A DNA stretch of 64,000 nt from Sphingopyxis italica (lineage in GTDB: Bacteria; Pseudomonadota; Alphaproteobacteria; Sphingomonadales; Sphingomonadaceae): assembly GCF_011926545.1 (NCBI RefSeq), contig NZ_JAATIT010000002.1:434001-498000 (forward strand), read 5' to 3'. Under the pieces are notes generated by a model. The model searched no databases, had not been told where the DNA came from, and worked only from the letters and a program-made list of their open reading frames with translations. Positions 19,256-27,420 of the stretch are shown piece after piece. The translations under genes were made by a program, and so were the position numbers. How positions within the stretch are numbered: the first letter of the stretch is position 1; every line of letters starts with the position of its first letter.

Positions 19256-20302
19256 GTGAACAGCAGCCTCCTTTTCTCCTCGGCCTTCTCGGGCGCGCAA
19301 AGCGGCCCGACCCTGCTCGGCATCGACGTCGTATGGGCCGGCACCATGCTGGCGGCGGTCGGCGTCTTCGCCGTGCTGTTCGCGATCTACAACACGCTGA
19401 CCGTGCGCAATCCGATGACGAAGCGCGTCAAGGCGCTCAACGACCGCCGCGAACAGCTGAAAGCCGGCATCACCGCCTCGACCGCGAAGCGCCGCGCCCG
19501 GCTGGTCCGCAAGAACCAGACCGCGGACAAGATGCGCACCTTCCTCGGCAAGCTCCAGGTCCTTCAGGATAGTCAGATCAAGGAAGTCCAGCAAAAGCTG
19601 GCGCAGGCGGGTATCCGGTCGAAGGATCTCGCCGTCGCGGTGATTTTTGGCCGCATGGTGCTGCCGATCCTGTTCGGTGGGCTGGCCATCTTCCTGATCT
19701 ACGGCATCGACATGTGGCCCAGCCTGACGTCGTTCAAACGCACGGCCTTCACCATGGGCGCGCTGATTCTCGGCTACAAGGCACCCGACCTCTTCGTCGA
19801 CAATATGCGCCAGAAGCGGACCGACGCGATTCGCAAGGGTCTTCCCGATGCGCTCGACCTGCTCGTCATCTGCGCCGAGGCGGGCCTGACGGTCGACTCC
19901 GCTTTCGCCCGCGTGTCGAAGGAACTGGGCCGCGCCTATCCCGAGCTGGGCGAGGAATTCGCGCTGACGTCGATCGAGCTCGGCTTCCTGACCGAGCGGC
20001 GCCAGGCGTTCGAGAATTTCGCCTATCGTGTGAATCTGGAATCGGTAAAGGGCGTCGTTACGACGATGATCCAGACCGAAAAATACGGCACGCCGCTCGC
20101 CTCTGCGCTTCGCGTGCTGTCGGCCGAATTCCGCAACGAACGCATGATGCGCGCCGAGGAAAAGGCCGCGCGTCTGCCCGCGATCATGACGGTGCCGCTG
20201 ATCCTGTTCATCCTGCCGGTGCTGTTCATCGTCATTCTGGGCCCGGCGGCCTGTTCGCTGAGCGACGCGATGTCGGGCGGCAGCTTCGGCGGCAAGGGCT
20301 GA
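19256..20302 (+). CDS. tadC: Type II secretion F-family protein TadC
   Basis: 348 aa from a GTG start with GAGGGGCGGAAG upstream. The T2SSF domain (about 195-320) includes LPDALDLLVICAEAGLTVDSAFARVSKEL and PLASALRVLSAEFRNERMMRAEEKAARLPAIM. The C-terminal helix is LILFILPVLFIVILGPA. It pairs with TadB as the inner-membrane platform of the Flp pilus. Last gene of the cluster, followed by a strong hairpin terminator. Confidence 0.93.
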   Translation: MNSSLLFSSAFSGAQSGPTLLGIDVVWAGTMLAAVGVFAVLFAIYNTLTVRNPMTKRVKALNDRREQLKAGITASTAKRRARLVRKNQTADKMRTFLGKLQVLQDSQIKEVQQKLAQAGIRSKDLAVAVIFGRMVLPILFGGLAIFLIYGIDMWPSLTSFKRTAFTMGALILGYKAPDLFVDNMRQKRTDAIRKGLPDALDLLVICAEAGLTVDSAFARVSKELGRAYPELGEEFALTSIELGFLTERRQAFENFAYRVNLESVKGVVTTMIQTEKYGTPLASALRVLSAEFRNERMMRAEEKAARLPAIMTVPLILFILPVLFIVILGPAACSLSDAMSGGSFGGKG

Positions 20303-20326
20303 CGGCAACTCGCTCCGGTTAAAGAA

Positions 20327-20355
20327 AAGAGGGCGGAAGCGATTTCCGCCCTCTT
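20327..20355. terminator. Bidirectional terminator between tadC and the FAH-family gene
   Basis: A perfect 12-bp stem, AAGAGGGCGGAA / TTCCGCCCTCTT, with a 5-nt loop. It sits 25 nt after tadC and 6 nt after the convergent gene's stop. A-rich sequence on one side and TT on the other make it usable in both directions. Confidence 0.75.
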
Positions 20356-20360
20356 CGCCG

Positions 20361-21362
20361 TCAGGCCACGCTCTGTTCGATCGCACCGAAGATGCTGTGG
20401 TGGCGTTCATCGTCCATCCAGATGCGGACCGTATCGCCCTTCTGCATGAACGGCGTCTTCGGTTCGCCCAGCCGGATCGTCTCGACCGTCCGCACTTCGG
20501 CAAGACAGCTATAGCCCAGCCCGCCTTCGCTGACCGGCTTGCCCGGACCGCCGTCGGCGTCGCGGTTCGATACGGTGCCCGACCCGATGATCGTGCCCGC
20601 GCCCAGGTCGCGCGTCTTTGCGGCATGGGCGATCAGCGCGCCGAAGTCGAACGTCATGTCGATCCCCGCGTCGGCGCGGCCCAGCGGTTCGCCGTTCAGG
20701 TCGACCGACAGCGTCCCGTGCAGCTTGCCGTCCTTCCAGCGATCGCCGAGCGCCTCGGACGTCACGAACACCGGCGACATCGCGCTCGACGGCTTCGACT
20801 GGAAAAAGCCGAAGCCTTTGGCGAGTTCGGCCGGGATCAGCCCGCGCAGCGACACATCGTTGGTGAGGCCGACGAGCAGAATCTTGTCGCGCGCCGCGAC
20901 GGCGTCGATTCCCGCCGGCACGTCGCCGGTGACGACGACCACTTCGGCCTCCATGTCGCAGCCCCATGCGGGATCTCCAAGCGGGATCGGATCGCGGGGG
21001 GCCAGAAAGGCGTCGCTGCCACCCTGATACATCAGCGGGTCGTGCCAGAAGCTGTCGGGCATTTCGGCGCCGCGCGCCTGCCGGACGAGCGCGACGTGAT
21101 TCACATAGGCGCTGCCGTCGGCCCATTGATAGGCGCGCGGCAGCGGCGATGCCGCGTCGCGTTCGTGGAACCGCTCCTTCGGAATCGCGTCATGGTTGAG
21201 GTCTTCGGCCAGCGCGGCGAGGCGCGGAGCGGCATAGGCCCAATTGTCGAGCGCCGCCTGCATCGTCGCCGCGATCTGGCCGGCGTCGGCATACCAGGCG
21301 AGATCGTCCGAAACGACGACCAGGCGGCCGTCGCGGCCCTTTTTGAGCGAAGCTAGTTTCAC
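20361..21362 (-). CDS. Fumarylacetoacetate hydrolase (FAH) family protein
   Basis: 333 aa from a GTG at 21362 (VKLASLKKGRDGRL), with GGGAG 5 nt upstream; an in-frame start at 21374 is the alternative. The FAH fold is clear: DPLMYQGGSDAFLAPRDPIPLGDPAWGCDMEAEVVVVTGDV, with metal ligands in the EAE context, then LVGLTNDVSLRGLIP and GTIIGSGTVSN. The family contains fumarylacetoacetases and related hydrolases or decarboxylases of aromatic breakdown; the exact substrate is not decidable. No homogentisate dioxygenase gene is adjacent. Confidence 0.82.
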   Translation of the reverse strand: MKLASLKKGRDGRLVVVSDDLAWYADAGQIAATMQAALDNWAYAAPRLAALAEDLNHDAIPKERFHERDAASPLPRAYQWADGSAYVNHVALVRQARGAEMPDSFWHDPLMYQGGSDAFLAPRDPIPLGDPAWGCDMEAEVVVVTGDVPAGIDAVAARDKILLVGLTNDVSLRGLIPAELAKGFGFFQSKPSSAMSPVFVTSEALGDRWKDGKLHGTLSVDLNGEPLGRADAGIDMTFDFGALIAHAAKTRDLGAGTIIGSGTVSNRDADGGPGKPVSEGGLGYSCLAEVRTVETIRLGEPKTPFMQKGDTVRIWMDDERHHSIFGAIEQSVA

Positions 21363-21421
21363 GAAAACTCCCATGTCTGACGATGCGGCTGAAACCGTCA
21401 TCGCCTGTCGGGAAGCGATAA

Positions 21422-21847
21422 TCAGCGCGACGTCGTGATCGATGCGAAACAGGTAAAGCCGCTCTGGCCTGCCTGCAAGCGCCGGATATACTGAAGATAG
21501 GCCTGCGACTGATTGTAGGTCGCACCGGGCAGCGTCTGACCACGGAACGCGCGTTTCACTTCCTCGCCGGTAAACGGCCGCGGCGATCCCGGAAACGCGC
21601 CTTTCGTCCCCGCCGGCACCAGCTTGCCCGCGCGGTCGATATATTGGCCCGCCGCCGTCGCACCGGGAACGGGAATCTCGCAGTTCATCACCGATACGGC
21701 GGTCTGAGCGAAAGCGGGTCGGATCGTCAGCGCGGCTGACACGCCGACGGCGCCCAGCGCCAGCATCCTGCGGCGCGACGGGACGGCTTCGTCCTTCATT
21801 TCGTCATCCATCTCGGGCGCGCCGGCGGGAATGTCGCTGTTTTCCAT
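21422..21847 (-). CDS. Tat-signal exported protein of unknown function
   Basis: 141 aa from MENSDIPAG; an in-frame start at 21865 is possible. About 25 acidic residues precede a twin-arginine signal (SRRRMLALGAVGVSAALTIRPAFAQ), so export through the TatABC system encoded at 1.8-3.3 kb is likely. The mature part is short (about 90 residues) with two Cys (MNCEIP and FTCFAS) and Tyr/Gln-rich helices. I do not recognise the family. It lies 59 nt upstream of the FAH gene on the same strand. Confidence 0.72.
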   Translation of the reverse strand: MENSDIPAGAPEMDDEMKDEAVPSRRRMLALGAVGVSAALTIRPAFAQTAVSVMNCEIPVPGATAAGQYIDRAGKLVPAGTKGAFPGSPRPFTGEEVKRAFRGQTLPGATYNQSQAYLQYIRRLQAGQSGFTCFASITTSR

Positions 21848-21996
21848 GGCCGGCGCATAACGCAATGAAGCGCCAAGGAAAAGCGAAAGACCGCCGGGTC
21901 CTGTCGGCTTCCCGCTTTGGCACAGCCTCCCTCAAAGCGTTAACGGTCGCAAAGCCGCTTGCGCCGATCCCCCGCTTCGTGCGACGCGGGCGGCGC

Positions 21997-23220
21997 ATGT
22001 TCGATCGTCTCTCCAGCCTCGTCATCGCCCTGACGCTGGTCGTCATCGCGGCGATCTTTGCCGCGTTGACGGGCGGCGATCCCCTGTCGATCGCGCTGAT
22101 GGCGGTGGCGGGTTTCGTTGCTGCCGGCACGGTTTACAGCGCCCTTCCCGCTTCCCTCACCGACGCGCAGGGCGCGGCGCCGTCGGCCGAAGCACCGCCC
22201 GTCTCGCTTCTACGCCACCCCGATTTCGCGCGCTGGGTCGATCAGGAAAAGGACCCGCTGCTCGGCGTCGCCGACAATATCGTCGCGATCGCCAATGATG
22301 CGGCGATCCGCCTGCTCGGCCGCCATATCGTCGGCGCCGACATACGCACCGCGATCCGCCACCCGGCGGCAGCCGAATGGCTCTCGCGCATCAACAGCAA
22401 CGCCCCGCTCGAAACGATCAATCTCGTCGACTTTCCGCGGCCCGGCCAGCGCTGGACGATGCGCGTCGCGACGCTGTCGGGCGGACAGCGCATCGTCATG
22501 CTGTCGGACCATTCGGCGATCGACGCCGCCGACCGGATGCGATCGGATTTCGTCGCCAATGCGAGCCACGAGCTGCGCACGCCGCTCGCGGCGATCCTCG
22601 GCTATGTCGAAACGCTGCAGGACATGAACGGCGACGCCGATGCGCCGACACGCGGCCGCTTCCTGTCGATCATCCACCGCGAGGCCGGGCGGATGCAACA
22701 GCTCGTCATCGACCTGCTCTCGATCTCGCGTGTCGAGGCCGACCGTTTTCGCCGCCCGACGACGCCCGTCGACTTGGCTGCGATCGTCCAGACGTCGGTC
22801 GCGCAGCTTCGCGACAGCGAGCAGCCGCGTGCGAAGGACATCGCCTCAATATTGGGCGACACGCCGCAGCCGATGCTGGGCGACGGCGCGCAACTCGGGC
22901 AGCTTGCGCACAACATCATTTCCAACGCGATGAAATATGGCCATCCGGGAACGCCGGTCACGGTCGAGCTGGCGCGCGAGGGAAACCGCGTGCGGCTGTC
23001 GGTCAGCGACGAGAGCGACGGCATCGCGCCCGATCATCTGCCCCGCCTGACCGAACGTTTCTACCTCGTCGACGAGGCGCGTAGCCGCTCGGTCGGCGGC
23101 ACCGGGCTCGGCCTCGCGATCGTCAAGCATATCAGCGAGCGCCACCAGGGCCAGCTCGACATCGAGAGCGAACTGGGCAAGGGAACGCGCGTGTCGGTGA
23201 CCTTCCCGCTCGCCCTCTAG
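21997..23220 (+). CDS. PhoR-like sensor histidine kinase
   Basis: 407 aa from ATG 21997 (MFDRLSSLVIALTLVV); the frame is open to 21865. Two N-terminal membrane helices are followed by a PAS-like region (about 70-165) and the HisKA box ANASHELRTPLAAILGYVETL. The HATPase domain has HNIISNAMKYG (N box) and GGTGLGLAIVKHISERH (G box). The layout matches PhoR of phosphate control in alphaproteobacteria. No phoB or pst gene is adjacent, so the signal is uncertain. It is convergent with the next gene, overlapping by 4 nt. Confidence 0.82.
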   Translation: MFDRLSSLVIALTLVVIAAIFAALTGGDPLSIALMAVAGFVAAGTVYSALPASLTDAQGAAPSAEAPPVSLLRHPDFARWVDQEKDPLLGVADNIVAIANDAAIRLLGRHIVGADIRTAIRHPAAAEWLSRINSNAPLETINLVDFPRPGQRWTMRVATLSGGQRIVMLSDHSAIDAADRMRSDFVANASHELRTPLAAILGYVETLQDMNGDADAPTRGRFLSIIHREAGRMQQLVIDLLSISRVEADRFRRPTTPVDLAAIVQTSVAQLRDSEQPRAKDIASILGDTPQPMLGDGAQLGQLAHNIISNAMKYGHPGTPVTVELAREGNRVRLSVSDESDGIAPDHLPRLTERFYLVDEARSRSVGGTGLGLAIVKHISERHQGQLDIESELGKGTRVSVTFPLAL

Positions 23221-24533
23221 TCGATCGCGCCGAGCAGTTCGGAAATCCGCTCAAACATCTCGTCGATCTGCGGCTTTTCGACGATGAGCGGCGGCGACAG
23301 CGCGATGATGTCGCCGGTCGCGCGAACGAGCAGGCCATTGTCGAAACAGGCGTGGAACAGCTCCATCGCGCGCGCGGCCGGCGCGCCGGCGCGCGGCTCG
23401 AGCTCGATACCGGCGACGAGCCCGATGGTGCGGATGTCGATGACGTGCCGCCGCCCCTTCAGGCCGTGCGCGGCATCCTCCCAATAGCTCGCCAGTTCGC
23501 CCGCGCGGTCGAACAGACCATCGCGCGCATAAAGATCGAGCGTCGCGAGCCCCGCCGCGCTCGCCAGCGGGTGGCCCGAATAGGTATAGCCGTGGAACAG
23601 CTCGATTCCGCCCTCCACGCTGTCCAACACCGCATCGTGCAGTTCGCGCTTCACCGCGACCGCGCCCATCGGCACCGCGGCGTTGGTGAGCCCCTTCGCC
23701 ATCGTGATGATGTCGGGCGTCACGCCCCACGCTTCCGACGCCGTCGCACCGCCGACGCGACCAAAGGCGGTGATCACCTCGTCGAAGATCAGGATGATGC
23801 CATGCTTGTCGCAAATCTCGCGCAGGCGCTGGAGATAGCCGACCGGCGGCACAAGCACGCCGGTCGAGCCCGCCATCGGCTCGACGATCACCGCGGCGAT
23901 CGTCTCGGCACCGTGCAGGTCGACGAGCCGCTGGAGATCGTCGGCCAGCTCGGCGCCATGCTGCGGGAATCCGCGCGTGAAGGCGTTGCGTTCGATGTCG
24001 TGCGTGTGGCGGAGATGGTCAACGCCGGGCAGCCCGCCACCGAAGGCGCGGCGGTTGTGGACGAGCCCCCCGACGCTGATCCCGCCGAACCCGGTGCCGT
24101 GATAGCCGCGCTCGCGCCCGATCAGCCGCGTCCGCGTCCCCTGCCCCTTCGCGCGCTGGACGGCGAGCGCGATTTTCAGTGCCGTATCAACCGATTCGGA
24201 GCCACTATTGGTAAAGAATATTCGGTCCATTCCTTTGGGCATCAGGGCGGCGAGCCGCTGCGCCAGCTCGAACGGCAACGGATGACCGAGCTGAAAGGTC
24301 GGCGCGAAGTCGAGCGTCGCGGCGGCCTTCGCGATCGCTTCGCTGATCTCGGGACGGCAGTGCCCGGCGTTGCTGCACCAGAGGCCCGACGTCCCGTCGA
24401 GGATCTGCCGCCCGTCGGCGCTCTGGTAGAACATGCCGCTGGCGGACACGATCTGGCGCGGGTTCGCCTTGAACGCGCGGTTCGCGGTAAAAGGCATCCA
24501 GAAGGACGCCAGCTGGTCGTTGTCACCCCTCAT
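23217..24533 (-). CDS. Class III aminotransferase (omega-amino acid/beta-alanine-pyruvate type)
   Basis: 438 aa, a PLP-dependent class III transaminase. The N-terminus WMPFTANRAFKANPRQIVSASG and GTSGLWCSNAGHCRP resembles beta-alanine-pyruvate aminotransferases. The PLP sites are VIVEPMAGSTGVLVPP, LIFDEVITAFGRVG and the Schiff-base Lys in ITMAKGLTNAAVPMGAV. Next to polyamine genes it may act on GABA, beta-alanine or putrescine; the choice is inference. The gene is on the opposite strand from the adjacent glutamine-synthetase-like gene, with a repeat between them. Confidence 0.88.
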   Translation of the reverse strand: MRGDNDQLASFWMPFTANRAFKANPRQIVSASGMFYQSADGRQILDGTSGLWCSNAGHCRPEISEAIAKAAATLDFAPTFQLGHPLPFELAQRLAALMPKGMDRIFFTNSGSESVDTALKIALAVQRAKGQGTRTRLIGRERGYHGTGFGGISVGGLVHNRRAFGGGLPGVDHLRHTHDIERNAFTRGFPQHGAELADDLQRLVDLHGAETIAAVIVEPMAGSTGVLVPPVGYLQRLREICDKHGIILIFDEVITAFGRVGGATASEAWGVTPDIITMAKGLTNAAVPMGAVAVKRELHDAVLDSVEGGIELFHGYTYSGHPLASAAGLATLDLYARDGLFDRAGELASYWEDAAHGLKGRRHVIDIRTIGLVAGIELEPRAGAPAARAMELFHACFDNGLLVRATGDIIALSPPLIVEKPQIDEMFERISELLGAID

Positions 24534-24555
24534 CGCGAACCTGCTCCTGCCTACC

Positions 24556-24637
24556 CGTCATTGCGAGCGGAGCGAGGCAATCCAGGGCGGTTTACGCTGC
24601 TCTGGATTGCCAAGCGGCTTCGCCGCTCGCAATGACG
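24556..24637. repeat. REP/BIME-like long inverted repeat
   Basis: Two outward arms of about 30 and 36 nt start CGTCATTGCGAGCGG and end CCGCTCGCAATGACG. They share the inner block GCAATCCAG / CTGGATTGC and have a spacer of about 16 nt. The right arm also folds on itself (AGCGG-CTTCG-CCGCT). This form is a known class of dispersed intergenic palindromes in Sphingomonadales and Rhizobiales. It lies between divergent genes and is probably non-coding. Confidence 0.8.
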
Positions 24638-24773
24638 AAGACAATCTGGCGGGTGACGTGACGACTGGCAATCGCGAAAATGGCCGATAAGGGCCCCACT
24701 GGCGCCGGCCCGCACTTCACGATAGGCTGTCCTTTCCACAAGCGGGCCGGCTCCTCGGCCCTATCGGGGGCGC

Positions 24774-26120
24774 ATGTCAGTCAATCTGGAACAATGGATC
24801 AGCGACCATAATATCGACGAAGTCGAATGTATCGTCCCCGACATCAACGGGGTTCAGCGCGGCAAGGTGCTGCCGGCGAAGAAGTTCCTCTCCTCGGTCA
24901 AGGACAAGTCGCTGCGTATTCCGGGCAGCGTCTTCATCTGCACGATCGACGGCCACTACCCCGAAGACATCGACGACATCTGGGACAAGGATCCCGACAA
25001 GATATTGATCGCCGACCCCGACACGATCTGCGTCGCGCCGGGTTTCAGTTCGCCCACGGCCTTCGTGATCGCCGATGCGTTCAATCGCGACGGGACCGAG
25101 GTCGACATCGCGCCGCGCACGATCCTGAAGAAAGTGCTCGGCCTCTATGCCAACAAGGGCTGGAAACCGATTATCGCGCCCGAGGTCGAATTCTATCTCG
25201 TCTCGCCGAACACCGACCCCGATTTTCCGCTGACCCCGCCGACGGGCCAGTCGGGTCGCAGCGAGAACGCCAGCCAGCCCTACGGGCTCGAGGCGATGAA
25301 CGAATATGAGGATATCATCGATCATATCTATGACGATTGCGAGCTGATGGGGCTCGATATCGACACGATGATCCACGAAATGGGCGCCGCGCAGCTCGAG
25401 GTGAACTTCATCCACGGCGACCCGCTGCGCCTCGCCGACGAGGTGTTCCTGTTCAAGCGCGTCGTGCGCAACGTCGCAAAGCAGCATGATGTCTACGCCA
25501 CCTTCATGGCCAACCCGATGGCGGGGCAGCCGGGCAGCGCGATGCACGTCCACCAGTCGGTCGTCGATGCCGAAACCGGGCGCAACCTCTTCGCCACCGC
25601 CAACGGCCGCGACAGCGCGGCGTTCCGCAGCTATATCGCCGGCCTCATCCGCTTCATGCCGCAAATCTCGCCGATGTGGGCGCCGAATGTGAACAGCTTT
25701 CGCCGCATGCGCCCCGACAGCTCGGCACCGATCAATGTTCAATGGGGCGAGGATAACCGCAGCTGTGGCATTCGCGTTCCGATCGCCGACAAGAACAACC
25801 GCCGCGTCGAAAATCGCCTGCCCGGCGCCGACAGCAATCCGTATCTTGCGATCGCCGCCTCGCTCGTATGCGGCTATATCGGCATGGTTGACCGCATGGT
25901 GCCGCCCAAACCGATCGCCGGCAGCGCCTATAACCGCGCGCGCACGTTGCCACGCACGCTCGAGGCGGCGCTCGACCGCTTCGCCTCGTGCAAGAAGGTC
26001 CGCAACCTGCTCGGCGACGATTTCTTCGAAATCTTCTTCGCGGTGAAGGATTATGAGCTGTTCAACTATCAGTCGGTGGTGTCGAGCTGGGAACGCGAAC
26101 ATCTGTTGATGCGGGTCTGA
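24774..26120 (+). CDS. Glutamine-synthetase-like gamma-glutamylpolyamine synthetase (PuuA type), first copy
   Basis: 448 aa. The GS beta-grasp domain (about 15-110) begins EVECIVPDINGVQRGKVLPAKKF. The catalytic domain has APEVEFYLVSPNTDP, the His-containing block NPMAGQPGSAMHVHQSV and RRMRPDSSAPINVQWGEDNRSCGIRVP. PuuA-type enzymes ligate glutamate to putrescine using ATP. First of three closely spaced genes (GS, oxidase, GS). The two GS copies are clearly divergent (MHVHQS here, MHIHVS in the other), so they may differ in amine preference. Confidence 0.85.
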   Translation: MSVNLEQWISDHNIDEVECIVPDINGVQRGKVLPAKKFLSSVKDKSLRIPGSVFICTIDGHYPEDIDDIWDKDPDKILIADPDTICVAPGFSSPTAFVIADAFNRDGTEVDIAPRTILKKVLGLYANKGWKPIIAPEVEFYLVSPNTDPDFPLTPPTGQSGRSENASQPYGLEAMNEYEDIIDHIYDDCELMGLDIDTMIHEMGAAQLEVNFIHGDPLRLADEVFLFKRVVRNVAKQHDVYATFMANPMAGQPGSAMHVHQSVVDAETGRNLFATANGRDSAAFRSYIAGLIRFMPQISPMWAPNVNSFRRMRPDSSAPINVQWGEDNRSCGIRVPIADKNNRRVENRLPGADSNPYLAIAASLVCGYIGMVDRMVPPKPIAGSAYNRARTLPRTLEAALDRFASCKKVRNLLGDDFFEIFFAVKDYELFNYQSVVSSWEREHLLMRV

Positions 26121-26134
26121 TCCGCGCGCCGGCG

Positions 26135-27406
26135 ATGACCGACCCGCTGAACCACAGCTATTATGCCGCGACCGCGCACGAGCGGCGACCCCAGCGCGAC
26201 ATCGAAGGCGACCTTGAATGCGACGTCGCGGTCATCGGTGGCGGCTTCACCGGCCTGAGCGCCGCCCTCGCCTGCGCCGAGCGCGGTTTTTCGGTGATCT
26301 TGATCGAGCGCGAGCATATCGGTTTCGGTGCGTCGGGACGCAATGGCGGGCAGCTGATCCCGGGCCTTCGCTGGACGGCGTCCGAACTGGAAGAGGAATT
26401 CGGCCGCGAGCGCGCCGATGTACTCTTCGACCTCTGCTGGCGCGACAACCGCGTGAAAGCGCGGATCGCCAAGCACGGGATCGACTGCGACCTGAAAGCC
26501 GGACATCTGGAGGCGGCGTGGACGCCGAAGGATTTCGGCGCGATGCGTCGCGAGGCCGAGTTTCTCGAAAATCGTTTCGGCTATCGAAGCGAAATCGTCG
26601 CGAAGGCGGACATGGGCGCGCATATCGCGAGCCCTCTCTACTATGGCGGCGTCCACGATCCGCAAGCCGGCCATTTCCATCCGCTGACCTATGCGCTGGG
26701 GCTGGCCAAGGCGGCCGAGGCGGCAGGCGTTCGCATCTGGGAAGGCGAACCGGTGCGCCGGATCGTCGCGTTCAGCGACGGATCGAGCGAACTCGTCACC
26801 GAAAGAGCGATCGTCGGCGCGCGCTATGTCATCGATGCAACCGACAGCTGGATCGGCGACGTCGAACCCGATCTCGGCCGCTACACCGTGCCGATCATGA
26901 ACTATAATATCGCGACCGAACCGCTCGCGAACGCCGACACGCTGCTGCCGAGTGATGCCGCCGTGGCCGACAGCCGCTTCGTGCTCAACTATTTCCGTCT
27001 GTCGGTCGACAAACGTCTGATCTTCGGCGGGGGGGAGCGCTATTCGCAGACGCCGCCGCGCGACATCGCGGCGTTCGTGCGGCCGTTCATGGCCGAAGTC
27101 TTCCCGCAGATCGCTGACGCAAGGATCGACTATGGCTGGGGCGGCGCGGTCACTGTGACACGGAACCGGCTGCCGCATGTTGGCCGCGACGGGAACATCT
27201 TCTACGCGCATGGCTTTTCGGGCCATGGCGCGCTGGTGACGACACTCGCGGGCGAGTTGATCGCCGAGGCGATGGCGGGAACCGCCGAACGCTTCGACGT
27301 TCTTGCGAACTTGCCGTCAAAGCCCTTCCCCGGCGGCCAATGGCTCCGCCGCCCGCTCGCCACGCTAGGGCTCCTCTGGTATGCGCTGCGCGACCGGTTG
27401 GGGTAA
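26135..27406 (+). CDS. puuB: Gamma-glutamylputrescine oxidoreductase (PuuB type)
   Basis: 423 aa, DAO-fold flavoenzyme. The start NHSYYAATAHERRP is the typical PuuB N-terminus. The FAD motif is CDVAVIGGGFTGLSAALACAERG, and FGASGRNGGQLIPGLRW follows. The C-terminus has YGWGGAVTVTRNRLPHVG and YAHGFSGHGALVTTLAGELIAEA. PuuB oxidises gamma-glutamylputrescine to its aldehyde. It lies 14 nt after one GS-like gene and 14 nt before the other, supporting a puuA-puuB-puuA operon. Confidence 0.9.
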   Translation: MTDPLNHSYYAATAHERRPQRDIEGDLECDVAVIGGGFTGLSAALACAERGFSVILIEREHIGFGASGRNGGQLIPGLRWTASELEEEFGRERADVLFDLCWRDNRVKARIAKHGIDCDLKAGHLEAAWTPKDFGAMRREAEFLENRFGYRSEIVAKADMGAHIASPLYYGGVHDPQAGHFHPLTYALGLAKAAEAAGVRIWEGEPVRRIVAFSDGSSELVTERAIVGARYVIDATDSWIGDVEPDLGRYTVPIMNYNIATEPLANADTLLPSDAAVADSRFVLNYFRLSVDKRLIFGGGERYSQTPPRDIAAFVRPFMAEVFPQIADARIDYGWGGAVTVTRNRLPHVGRDGNIFYAHGFSGHGALVTTLAGELIAEAMAGTAERFDVLANLPSKPFPGGQWLRRPLATLGLLWYALRDRLG

Positions 27407-27420
27407 AGGAGCGTATATCC

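Noticed and set aside
17713-19347. A 544-codon minus-strand frame across cpaE-tadB
   Set aside because: Shadow of two recognised genes and their spacer.
24777-26102. A 441-codon minus-strand frame opposite the first glutamine-synthetase-like gene
   Set aside because: Shadow of a well-supported gene; no ribosome-binding site and no recognisable domain.
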